The notes under the pieces: generated by a model | The model's database searches: none | Told to the model about the DNA's origin: nothing | The model's input: only the letters and a program-made list of their open reading frames with translations | Program-made: the position numbers and the translations under genes | Part shown: positions 1-5,170 of the stretch, one piece after another | Numbering within the stretch: the stretch's first letter is position 1 | Layout: each line of letters starts with the position of its first letter | Assembly (NCBI GenBank): GCA_031284385.1 | Contig: JAISZZ010000129.1 | Location: 1 to 5,170, forward strand | Source of the DNA: Treponema sp. | GTDB lineage: Bacteria; Spirochaetota; Spirochaetia; Treponematales; Breznakiellaceae | Direction of reading: 5' to 3' | Length of the DNA stretch: 5,170 nucleotides

Positions 1-61
1 CATCCGCCGCCTTGTCTTTTGGAGAGAACCCTAACGCCTTTATCAATTCTTTTTCATACAT
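1..61 (-). CDS. 5' end of an unidentified leftward gene (partial)
   Basis: Reading leftward from the ATG at 61-59, the frame is open to the window edge and gives MYEKELIKALGFSPKDKAAD, about 20 residues with a lysine-rich, helix-forming look. The start is supported by an AAGGGG ribosome binding site (bases 73-68) six bases upstream and by a candidate promoter at 114-86. The frame also stays open upstream as far as a stop at 187-185, so a longer N-terminus from a GTG at 178-176 is possible but has no visible ribosome binding site. I do not recognise the protein securely. The LGFSPK segment faintly recalls N-termini of some restriction-modification methylase subunits, but 20 residues cannot establish that. 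It diverges from hisS. Confidence 0.5.
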   Translation of the reverse strand, partial: MYEKELIKALGFSPKDKAAD

Positions 62-67
62 CCCGCA

Positions 68-73
68 CCCCTT
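68..73 (-). promoter_or_regulatory. Ribosome binding site of the left-edge gene
   Basis: On the minus strand AAGGGG lies six bases before the ATG at 61-59. This is near-ideal strength and spacing, and it is the main reason for preferring this start over the upstream in-frame GTG at 178-176. Confidence 0.55.
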
Positions 74-85
74 GGATATGATATA

Positions 86-114
86 ATTATGTGCAATATC
101 GAACGGAAAGTCCA
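86..114 (-). promoter_or_regulatory. Candidate sigma-70-type promoter for the left-edge gene
   Basis: On the minus strand TGGACT (114-109, four of six matches to TTGACA) is followed after exactly 17 bases by CATAAT (91-86, five of six matches to TATAAT). Transcription would begin around base 79-80, leaving a leader of roughly 20 bases that contains the AAGGGG ribosome binding site. The geometry fits the ATG at 61 well. The region is A+T-rich, so chance matches are possible. If the longer reading frame from 178 were the real gene, this site would lie inside it and be spurious. Confidence 0.3.
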
Positions 115-365
115 GACGCGGATGGGGGTAAGCCAGTTCCAAAGCGGCAATCTTTGACCCGAGAGGAGGGAACGGCACGGCACTTTATCAGATTACATGA
201 TTTCTGTGTTGTATCAAAGAATATGAATTTCACTTGAAACATACTGGTTTCGATGGTTTTGCCCTGTTCATAGCGCGCTCACCCTGAATCGTCCGCTGCC
301 CCAGATGGCAACAATTTTAAACCTCCACTTGCTAATCGGTATCACTTAGGAATAGACTGATTCAC

Positions 366-1685
366 ATGGCGCAGTTGATTGAACCTCGCGTATTAAAAGG
401 TTTTAGAGATTTTCTTCCGGCATCCGAGATAGAGCGGCGCAGTCTTATCGAGCGTATAGAAGCCGTTTTCCGCGCATTTGGTTTTGCGCCGATAGACACG
501 CCGGCTCTTGAGTATACCCAGATTTTACTGGGCAAGGCGGGCGGCGAGACGGAAAAACAGGTTTATCGTTTTAACGATAACGGCGGACGCGATGTCGCGC
601 TGCGCTTTGACCTCACTGTACCATTTGCCCGTTTTGCGGCGGAACACCGCAGTGAGCTTCAGCTTCCATTCAAACGCTACCATATTGCGAAAGTATGGCG
701 TGGTGAAAATACTCAGCGCGGACGTTACCGGGAATTCACGCAATGTGATTTCGATTGCATTGGAAGCGCTTCCGCCGCCGCTGATTTTGAAATTCTGCTG
801 ATTATGAAAGAAGCGCTCGCGGCGGCAGGCGCGCCGCCCGTTACAGTACGGCTGAATCACAGAGGGCTTTTTAATCGCTTTTTGCAAAAAATAGATGCCT
901 TCGGAAAATCGGTGGAAATTTTACGCGCTGTGGACAAACTCGCCAAAATAGGCAGGGACGAAGTGCTGAAACTGCTTTCCGGCGAGCTTGACGAGAGGCG
1001 TGCGCTTCTTGTTCTCGATTATGTAGAAACAAAAGGCTCTTGGGACGAGACTTTGGATGCGATGACGGAAGCGGCGGGCGGAGATAATCCGGATTCCATC
1101 AGGTTGAAAACCTTGCGCGGTTTTATGCTTGATACCGGAACGCGGGATATTTTCGTGATTGACCCGTCAATAACACGGGGCTTAGATTACTATACCGGCA
1201 TAGTTTTTGAAACTTTTTTGAACGATATGCCGTCTATCGGCTCTGTATGTTCCGGCGGACGGTACGACAATCTAACAAATTTGTATTCTAATGAAGCGCT
1301 TACCGGCGTGGGTTCGTCCATCGGACTTGACAGACTGCTTGCCGCGCTTGAAACTCTTAAAAAAAGCGTAAAACGCGAAACTTACGCGGAGCTTGCCGTC
1401 ATTTGCGCCGATGAGACACGGAGCGGGGAATACCAGCAAATCGCGCAAAAATTTCGGGCGGAGGGGATACCGTGCGAAGTGTTATTTGAGGCAAAAAAAC
1501 AGACCGCGCAATTCGCGCTGGCTGAAAAAAAGGGGATACGCTGGGCGCTGATTCCGTCCGGAGAAGGCACGGAAGCGATAACGTTGCGGGATTTAGCTGT
1601 ACGGCGGAACAGCGAGTTTTTTTCTACAGACGAAGCCGTCAAATTTTTAAAAAATCATGAAACAAGAACCGGAAAATCAAATTGA
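366..1685 (+). CDS. hisS: Histidyl-tRNA synthetase
   Basis: This cytoplasmic class II aminoacyl-tRNA synthetase charges tRNA-His with histidine using ATP. At 439 residues it has the usual bacterial length. Visible blocks in order are the N-terminal KGFRDFLP (11-18), FDLTVPFARF (81-90), the motif 2 arginine region GRYREFTQCD (119-128), the histidine-binding signature RGLDYYTG (271-278), GGRYDNL (297-303) and motif 3 GVGSSIGLDRL (314-324). The C-terminal anticodon-binding domain covers about 340-430. All core motifs look intact. ATG 366 is the only plausible start, because an in-frame stop lies at 333-335 and no other start codon lies between. The nearest purine-rich site, TTAGGA (346-351), is 14 bases away, so initiation may be modest. 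It is the first gene of the rightward run, and its 3' end overlaps the ClC frame by 29 bases. The KGFRDFLP type N-terminus resembles Treponema HisRS. A regulatory HisZ paralogue is unlikely because the signature motifs are present. Confidence 0.96.
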   Translation: MAQLIEPRVLKGFRDFLPASEIERRSLIERIEAVFRAFGFAPIDTPALEYTQILLGKAGGETEKQVYRFNDNGGRDVALRFDLTVPFARFAAEHRSELQLPFKRYHIAKVWRGENTQRGRYREFTQCDFDCIGSASAAADFEILLIMKEALAAAGAPPVTVRLNHRGLFNRFLQKIDAFGKSVEILRAVDKLAKIGRDEVLKLLSGELDERRALLVLDYVETKGSWDETLDAMTEAAGGDNPDSIRLKTLRGFMLDTGTRDIFVIDPSITRGLDYYTGIVFETFLNDMPSIGSVCSGGRYDNLTNLYSNEALTGVGSSIGLDRLLAALETLKKSVKRETYAELAVICADETRSGEYQQIAQKFRAEGIPCEVLFEAKKQTAQFALAEKKGIRWALIPSGEGTEAITLRDLAVRRNSEFFSTDEAVKFLKNHETRTGKSN

Positions 1686-3015
1686 AGAGATAATGCGTGA
1701 GTGGTATGGCTCACGCTTAGCGGTAATCCTTGAAAGCATTGTTATCGGATGTTCCACAGGCTTTGTAATAGTTCTGTTCAGGCTTGCGCTGAACCGCGCG
1801 GACCAGCTTAGAAGCGAAATTTACAAGGCGCTTCCCGGCTTGCCAATAAAGTACACGGCGCTTTTAACCGCCGTTATGATAATTGCCGGTCTTCTGCTTG
1901 GGCTTGCTAATGTGGCCCGGCCTATGGTTTCGGGCGGCGGCGTTTCCCAGATAAAGGGCATAATACAGGGGCGGCTAAAAGCAGACTGGAAGACTGAGCT
2001 GCCGCTCAAATGGTTTGCGAGTTTTCTGGCAATATCTGTTGGGCTTTCTTTTGGCTGGGAGGGCCCGTCCGTAATGTTGGCCGCCTATACCGGTATCGCG
2101 ATTCTAAAAATATTCAAAAGACCTCAGCGTGAGCGTAACACTCTCCTAGCGTCCTCAACGGCGGCAGGCTTGTCAGCCGCGTTTAACGCGCCGCTTGCCG
2201 GCGTTCTTTTTATGCTGGAAGAGATGCGCGTAACAATGACTCCTATGTCCATAGCTTGCGCGATGGGCGCTTCAATGACCGGCGATCTTGTGGCCGGCCA
2301 TTTTTTCGGTTTACAGCCCGTCTATCACTTTCGCTCGATTACCGTCATGCCCATAAAATTTTTCCCTTGGATAGTGTTGTTGGGGGTAATTTGCGCGTTA
2401 TTGGGTGATATGTTCAAACGCTCGCTCTATCTATCTCAGGATTTTTTCAAATTTTTGAAAATACCGGTTGCCGTCCGGCCCATACTTCCCGTGTTGTTGT
2501 CGATTCCGTTGAGCTTCTATCTGTACGAAACGACGGGCGGTGGTCATCCTCTCATCAATTCTCTTTCGATAGATAACCGCCCGATAAATTTATTGTTGTT
2601 GCTTCTGTTTGTAAACTTACTTTTTTCATCATTTTGCGCCGGTTCCGGCGCTAGCGGCGGCATATTTCTGCCATTTATTACGTGCGGCGCCCTTGCCGGA
2701 AACACATTTGGTAAAATATTGACCGAGTGTGGGCTTGTAGGCGCGGATTATCAGCTTAATTTTATGATACTTGGCATGGCGGCGGTATTTTCATCTGTTG
2801 TAAAAGCGCCGGTAACCGGTATCGTTTTGGTTTTGGAGATGACGGCAAACTATAACCACCTTACCAGCCTTGTTCTTGTTTCGCTATGCTCTTTTGTTAC
2901 GGCGGAACTGATAGCGTCCCGTCCCGTTTACGATGTGCTACTGTCGCGTATCCTTGAAGACGCCGGTATAGGCGAAAAGGGTAAAAACGCTGGGAACGCC
3001 TTTACAGGCGGATAA
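1657..3015 (+). CDS. ClC-family chloride/proton antiporter
   Basis: This is a polytopic inner-membrane protein of the voltage-gated chloride channel (ClC) family, 452 residues, with the ClC core and no C-terminal CBS domains. Hydrophobic helices run from about residue 20 to 425. Family signatures are SGGGVSQIKG (92-101, the GSGIP filter position), GWEGPS (133-138, with E135 as the external gating glutamate), LEEMR (187-191, with E189 at the internal proton-transfer glutamate of E. coli ClcA), GSGASGGIFLP (329-339) and PVYDVLLSRIL (423-433, with Y425 at the central tyrosine). Having both glutamates points to an H+/anion antiporter rather than a passive channel. The filter is unusual: Gly replaces the serine and Ser replaces the proline of GSGIP. 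ATG 1657 gives a 29-base overlap with hisS but has no ribosome binding site. An in-frame ATG at 1693, after GAAGAG and eight bases past the hisS stop, would remove 12 hydrophilic residues and may be the real start. The physiological anion is unknown. Confidence 0.93.
   Translation: MKQEPENQIEEIMREWYGSRLAVILESIVIGCSTGFVIVLFRLALNRADQLRSEIYKALPGLPIKYTALLTAVMIIAGLLLGLANVARPMVSGGGVSQIKGIIQGRLKADWKTELPLKWFASFLAISVGLSFGWEGPSVMLAAYTGIAILKIFKRPQRERNTLLASSTAAGLSAAFNAPLAGVLFMLEEMRVTMTPMSIACAMGASMTGDLVAGHFFGLQPVYHFRSITVMPIKFFPWIVLLGVICALLGDMFKRSLYLSQDFFKFLKIPVAVRPILPVLLSIPLSFYLYETTGGGHPLINSLSIDNRPINLLLLLLFVNLLFSSFCAGSGASGGIFLPFITCGALAGNTFGKILTECGLVGADYQLNFMILGMAAVFSSVVKAPVTGIVLVLEMTANYNHLTSLVLVSLCSFVTAELIASRPVYDVLLSRILEDAGIGEKGKNAGNAFTGG
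1695..1716 (+). repeat. Perfect 7-bp inverted repeat (hairpin) at the hisS/ClC junction
   Basis: GCGTGAG (1695-1701) pairs perfectly with CTCACGC (1710-1716) around an eight-base loop. It lies ten bases after the hisS stop and begins at the G of the alternative ClC start ATG (1693-1695). No T-run follows, so it is not a normal intrinsic terminator. In mRNA it could hinder initiation at 1693 or protect the upstream message end. The pairing is seen directly; any role is inference. Confidence 0.45.
3006..3011 (+). promoter_or_regulatory. Ribosome binding site of cbiG (supports a TTG start)
   Basis: AGGCGG lies seven bases upstream of the TTG at 3019-3021, inside the last codons of the ClC gene. 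It decides the start, because the protein read from this TTG (MKIAFFSFTDRG) matches the expected N-terminus of CbiG and no upstream start exists after the ClC stop. Confidence 0.55.
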
Positions 3016-3018
3016 ATA

Positions 3019-4029
3019 TTGAAAATAGCGTTTTTTTCGTTTACAGACCGCGGAAATGAACTCAAAAATAGACTTAGCGCGTATCTGCCGCTCAAGGGAC
3101 ACGAAATTTTTGCGATACCGCCGGAGTTGAGCCTTAAAAATCAGGCCGCCGCCGCGTTTGACGGGGCGGATGCATTGTTGTTTGTAGGCGCTGCCGGCAT
3201 AGCGGTTCGCGCCGTCGCGCCGTTTGTCCACTCAAAAGTTACCGATCCCGCCGTAATCGTAATAGACGAACTTGGAAAATGGATAATTCCGCTTTTGGGC
3301 GGGCATATAGGAGGCGGAAACGGGCTCGCGCTTGAAGTAGCCGTGTTTTTGGAAGCGGAGGCGATAATAACTACCGCTACCGATATAAACAAAGTTTTCG
3401 CCGTAGACGTTTGGGCAAGCAAACAGAATTTAGCGATAAGTTCTATGGAAAAGGCAAAAAAGGTTTCCGCAAATTTGCTGAAAGGTGAATGTGTAACATT
3501 AAAATCAGATTATGACATCGCGGGAAAGCCGCCGCGGGGCATACTTTACGGGCGTTCCTCCGGGCGGGAAACCGGTTTCGGAATAGTTGTGTCGATGAGG
3601 CGTGCCGAAACAGAGGACGGCCCCTTGTATCTGATTCCGAGGCGCGTTTACATCGGGATAGGCTGCCGGCGGGGAGTACAGAGCGGCGTTATAGCTGAAA
3701 TTCTTGACGAAGAATTTGAGGTTTTGCGGCTTGATAAACGGTGTATAGCGGGCGTTGGAAGCATAGACCTAAAAAAAGACGAGGCGGGACTGCTTGAATT
3801 CTGCGACAGACTCGGCGCGCCCTGCTCCTTTTTCGGCGCGGACGAGTTGCGTCTGCTGGAGGGCAGCTTTATCGGCTCCAGTTTTGTTAGGGCCATTACC
3901 GGTGTAGACAATGTATGCGAGCGAGCCGCCTCCGCGCTTTCCGGCGGCGGAAAACTACTGCTAAAAAAAACTGCGCGGCGCGGCGTAACCATAGCGGTTG
4001 CCGTTAAAGAGATGGAGTTAACGTTCTGA
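3019..4029 (+). CDS. cbiG: Cobalt-precorrin-5A hydrolase CbiG
   Basis: This cytoplasmic enzyme of the anaerobic (early cobalt insertion) cobalamin pathway opens the ring-A delta-lactone of cobalt-precorrin-5A and releases a two-carbon unit as acetaldehyde, giving cobalt-precorrin-5B. At 336 residues it is a normal stand-alone CbiG. The N-terminal domain carries GAAGIAVRAVAP (57-68) and the block DPAVIVIDELGKW (76-88) followed by GGHIGGGNGLA (94-104). A less conserved middle region follows. The C-terminal CbiG/CobE-type domain starts near YIGIGCRRG (211-219), with AGVGSIDLKKDE at 244-255 and VCERAA at 299-304. The start is TTG, three bases after the ClC stop, supported by AGGCGG seven bases upstream. 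Its TGA overlaps the ATG of cbiB by one base, indicating translational coupling. No fusion to CbiH, CbiF or CobJ is seen. No cobalamin riboswitch lies before it, so control is probably through the upstream promoter of the run. Confidence 0.93.
   Translation: MKIAFFSFTDRGNELKNRLSAYLPLKGHEIFAIPPELSLKNQAAAAFDGADALLFVGAAGIAVRAVAPFVHSKVTDPAVIVIDELGKWIIPLLGGHIGGGNGLALEVAVFLEAEAIITTATDINKVFAVDVWASKQNLAISSMEKAKKVSANLLKGECVTLKSDYDIAGKPPRGILYGRSSGRETGFGIVVSMRRAETEDGPLYLIPRRVYIGIGCRRGVQSGVIAEILDEEFEVLRLDKRCIAGVGSIDLKKDEAGLLEFCDRLGAPCSFFGADELRLLEGSFIGSSFVRAITGVDNVCERAASALSGGGKLLLKKTARRGVTIAVAVKEMELTF
4014..4017 (+). promoter_or_regulatory. Weak ribosome binding site of cbiB
   Basis: GGAG lies 11 bases before the cbiB ATG, inside the last codons of cbiG. 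The spacing is long, so initiation probably relies partly on ribosomes finishing cbiG at the TGATG overlap (4027-4031). Confidence 0.35.
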
Positions 4030-5042
4030 TGTATCCGCTTTACCATATACCGCTTGTTATGACAGCCGCCTTCATACTCGATGCGGCGGCGGGCGATCCG
4101 GCGTGGTTTCCTCACCCTGTCCGCGGTATTGGGTTTTTGATAGAAAAGGGGGAAACGCTGTTCCGCATGATTTTCCGCATTAAAACAGATGCCCAAATAG
4201 TGACGGAAAAGGCTGAACGGATGGCCGGCACCGCGCTTGCCTTGTCGGTCTGCGCCGTAACATTTATTTTTTTTTACGCAATTCTTGGCGCGGCGCGTCA
4301 TTTGGGCAATATTCCACTCTTAATCCTGTCTATTTTTACCGCATACCTAACGATTTCACCGCGCTGCCTGCGGGACGAGGTTGTCAAGGTGTACCGGAAG
4401 ATTCTGGCGGACGATTTGGAAGGGGCGCGGCGACAGGTATCCATGATTGTAGGACGTGACACGGCGGGACTCTCGACTGAAAAAGTGATAAAGGCGACAG
4501 TAGAAACTGTGGCCGAAAGTCTTGCGGACGGTGTGATAGCGCCGCTTTTTTACCTTGCGATAGGCGGTCCCGCCTTGGCTATGCTTTACAAAGCGGTAAA
4601 CACAATGGATTCCATGATAGGGTATAAGAACGAGCGTTATATAAACTTTGGCCGCGCCGCCGCGAAACTGGACGATGTTTTAGGCTGGATTCCGGCAAGA
4701 CTTGCCGCAAATATTATGATCCTCGCCGCGGCAATACTCCGCCTTGACGCAAAAAACGCCGGCAGGATATACAAAAGGGACAGATTCAACCACGCAAGCC
4801 CAAACAGCGCTCACTGCGAAGCCGTCTGCGCCGGAGCTTTGGGTATTCAGCTTGGCGGAGACGCATATTATGAGGGGAAGTTGGAACAAAAACCGTTAAT
4901 CGGGGATAATTTGAGGCCGGCGGAGGCGCGGGACATACTCCGCGCCGTTAAATTGATGTACTGCTCGTCAATAATTTTTGTAATAATAGCTTCCGCCGCT
5001 CTTGTGGCGGTAAAAAACACCGGCGGAAGCGCCGCCCCGTAA
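4029..5042 (+). CDS. cbiB: Adenosylcobinamide-phosphate synthase CbiB/CobD
   Basis: This integral membrane protein joins the aminopropanol side chain (aminopropanol or its phosphate) to the propionate on ring D of adenosylcobyric acid, giving adenosylcobinamide or its phosphate late in cobalamin synthesis. At 337 residues it has family length. Conserved blocks are LDAAAGDPAWFPHPVRGIG (17-35), MIVGRDTAGL (139-148), ETVAESLADGVIAPLFY (159-175), YKAVNTMDSMIGYKNERY (187-204), KLDDVLGWIPARL (213-225) and SPNSAHCEAVCAGALGI (257-273). Hydrophobic segments lie near 5-19, 67-87, 94-110, 165-186, 224-238 and 311-327. It starts at ATG 4029, overlapping the cbiG TGA by one base. The symbol cobD is also used for this enzyme in aerobic-pathway naming, but the neighbouring cbiG favours cbiB. 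It closes the rightward run and meets a convergent permease gene 26 bases downstream. A T9 tract lies at 4267-4275 with the frame intact. Confidence 0.95.
   Translation: MYPLYHIPLVMTAAFILDAAAGDPAWFPHPVRGIGFLIEKGETLFRMIFRIKTDAQIVTEKAERMAGTALALSVCAVTFIFFYAILGAARHLGNIPLLILSIFTAYLTISPRCLRDEVVKVYRKILADDLEGARRQVSMIVGRDTAGLSTEKVIKATVETVAESLADGVIAPLFYLAIGGPALAMLYKAVNTMDSMIGYKNERYINFGRAAAKLDDVLGWIPARLAANIMILAAAILRLDAKNAGRIYKRDRFNHASPNSAHCEAVCAGALGIQLGGDAYYEGKLEQKPLIGDNLRPAEARDILRAVKLMYCSSIIFVIIASAALVAVKNTGGSAAP
4989..5030. repeat. Perfect 10-bp inverted repeat at the 3' end of cbiB
   Basis: GCTTCCGCCG (4989-4998) is the exact reverse complement of CGGCGGAAGC (5021-5030), separated by 22 bases, within the last codons of cbiB. 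A second G+C pairing, GGCGG (5006-5010) with CCGCC (5032-5036), overlaps and would compete with it. There is no T-run after the stem on either strand, so it is not a textbook intrinsic terminator. Its place between convergent genes makes a transcript-end or stabilising role reasonable. The repeat itself is certain from the bases. Confidence 0.5.
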
Positions 5043-5068
5043 CGAAGCGGGCGCTCATGCCGGATGCC

Positions 5069-5170
5069 CTAGCCGGACTTCTTTTGCTTCTTGGACACAA
5101 CGTCAAACACGACCGCGACAAGAAGCACAAGCCCTTTTACGGCGCGCTGCCAGTTTGAATCTATGCCCAT
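5069..5170 (-). CDS. C-terminal end of a ribose/galactose-type sugar ABC transporter permease (partial)
   Basis: Reading leftward from the window edge, 33 codons end at TAG (5071-5069). The peptide begins MGIDSNWQRAVKGLVLLVAV and ends in a basic tail, SKKQKKSG. The pattern G-x-x-x-x-x-Q-x-x-V-K-G followed by a hydrophobic stretch and then D is typical of the last transmembrane helix of RbsC/MglC/XylH-type inner-membrane permeases, which work with a periplasmic sugar-binding protein and an ATPase. Those partners should lie beyond the right edge. The first codon seen is ATG, but it is an internal methionine of the longer protein. The sugar cannot be told from this fragment. The gene converges on cbiB with 26 bases between their stop codons. 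Confidence 0.72.
   Translation of the reverse strand: MGIDSNWQRAVKGLVLLVAVVFDVVSKKQKKSG

Larger units (their letters stand above)
62..365. other. Divergent intergenic region between the left-edge gene and hisS
   Basis: This stretch of about 300 bases separates two divergent genes. Bases 62-184 carry the candidate leftward promoter and a frame that is open in phase with the left-edge gene. Bases 185-365 have only short interrupted reading frames on both strands. A seven-pair hairpin (TTGAAAC 234-240, loop of six, GTTTCGA 247-253, one G-T pair) sits in the middle with no convincing T-run after it. I see no tRNA fold, no T-box or cobalamin riboswitch motif, no CRISPR repeat and no clear rightward promoter for hisS. 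Bases 313-330 resemble, loosely, the subterminal repeats of IS21-type elements as I remember them, which is too weak to annotate. Confidence 0.6.

Noticed and set aside
101..115. GGAAAGTCC-like string resembling a conserved RNase P RNA segment
   Set aside because: Only this short string matches. No other RNase P RNA landmarks follow in the 250 bases before hisS.
155..184. Possible T-box antiterminator (gggaacggcacggc) upstream of hisS
   Set aside because: It does not match the T-box core AGGGTGGNACCGCG, and there is no specifier stem or following terminator. It would also sit about 190 bases from the gene with no T-run.
234..253. Hairpin TTGAAAC/GTTTCGA as an intrinsic terminator
   Set aside because: The stem is A+T-rich with one G-T pair, only four T bases appear after a two-base gap, and no rightward gene ends just upstream.
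329..358. Rightward promoter TTGCTA-18-TAGACT for hisS
   Set aside because: The -10 match is weak, the spacing is off the optimum, and the transcript would begin almost at the start codon, leaving out the TTAGGA site.
3648..4301. Long minus-strand open frame of 217 codons opposite cbiG and cbiB
   Set aside because: It is antisense to two clearly recognised genes whose conserved motifs span the region. Its translation is serine/arginine/proline-rich with no recognisable domain.
5060..5086. CCGG...CCGG stem followed by a T-rich stretch as the cbiB terminator
   Set aside because: The stem is only four pairs, the T-stretch is interrupted, and it lies inside the coding end of the opposing permease.
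4948..5130. Minus-strand open frame of 60 codons over the cbiB end and the permease tail
   Set aside because: It is out of frame with the recognisable permease C-terminus and gives a low-complexity cysteine/arginine-rich translation.

Overview
This looks like chromosomal DNA from an anaerobic bacterium of intermediate G+C content. The histidyl-tRNA synthetase begins IEPRVLKGFRDFLP and carries the motif blocks I associate with Treponema-type spirochaete HisRS. Together with genes of the anaerobic cobalamin route and a sugar ABC permease, this suggests a Treponema or other Spirochaetes genome. That placement comes from memory of the families, not from a search.

Layout: bases 1-61 hold the 5' end of a leftward gene of unknown function with a good ribosome binding site. 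Bases 62-365 are a divergent intergenic region with a candidate leftward promoter, one small hairpin, and a stretch where the leftward gene's frame stays open upstream of its best start. From 366 to 5042 four rightward genes are packed almost without gaps: hisS (histidyl-tRNA synthetase), a ClC-family chloride/proton transporter, cbiG (cobalt-precorrin-5A hydrolase) and cbiB (adenosylcobinamide-phosphate synthase). The junctions are a 29-base overlap, a 3-base gap and a 1-base TGATG overlap, so a single transcript is likely. From 5170 back to 5069 a leftward reading frame gives the C-terminal 33 residues of a ribose/galactose-type ABC permease, convergent with cbiB.

How they work together: CbiG and CbiB act at a middle and a late step of adenosylcobalamin synthesis, and the other cbi genes must lie elsewhere. 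HisRS and ClC have no obvious biochemical link to this pathway, so the cluster reads as a co-transcribed housekeeping run.

I do not see a clearly novel system. The points most worth a second look are the altered anion-filter motif of the ClC protein, the hairpin at the hisS/ClC junction, the 10-base inverted repeat at the end of cbiB, and the open frame upstream of the left-edge gene.
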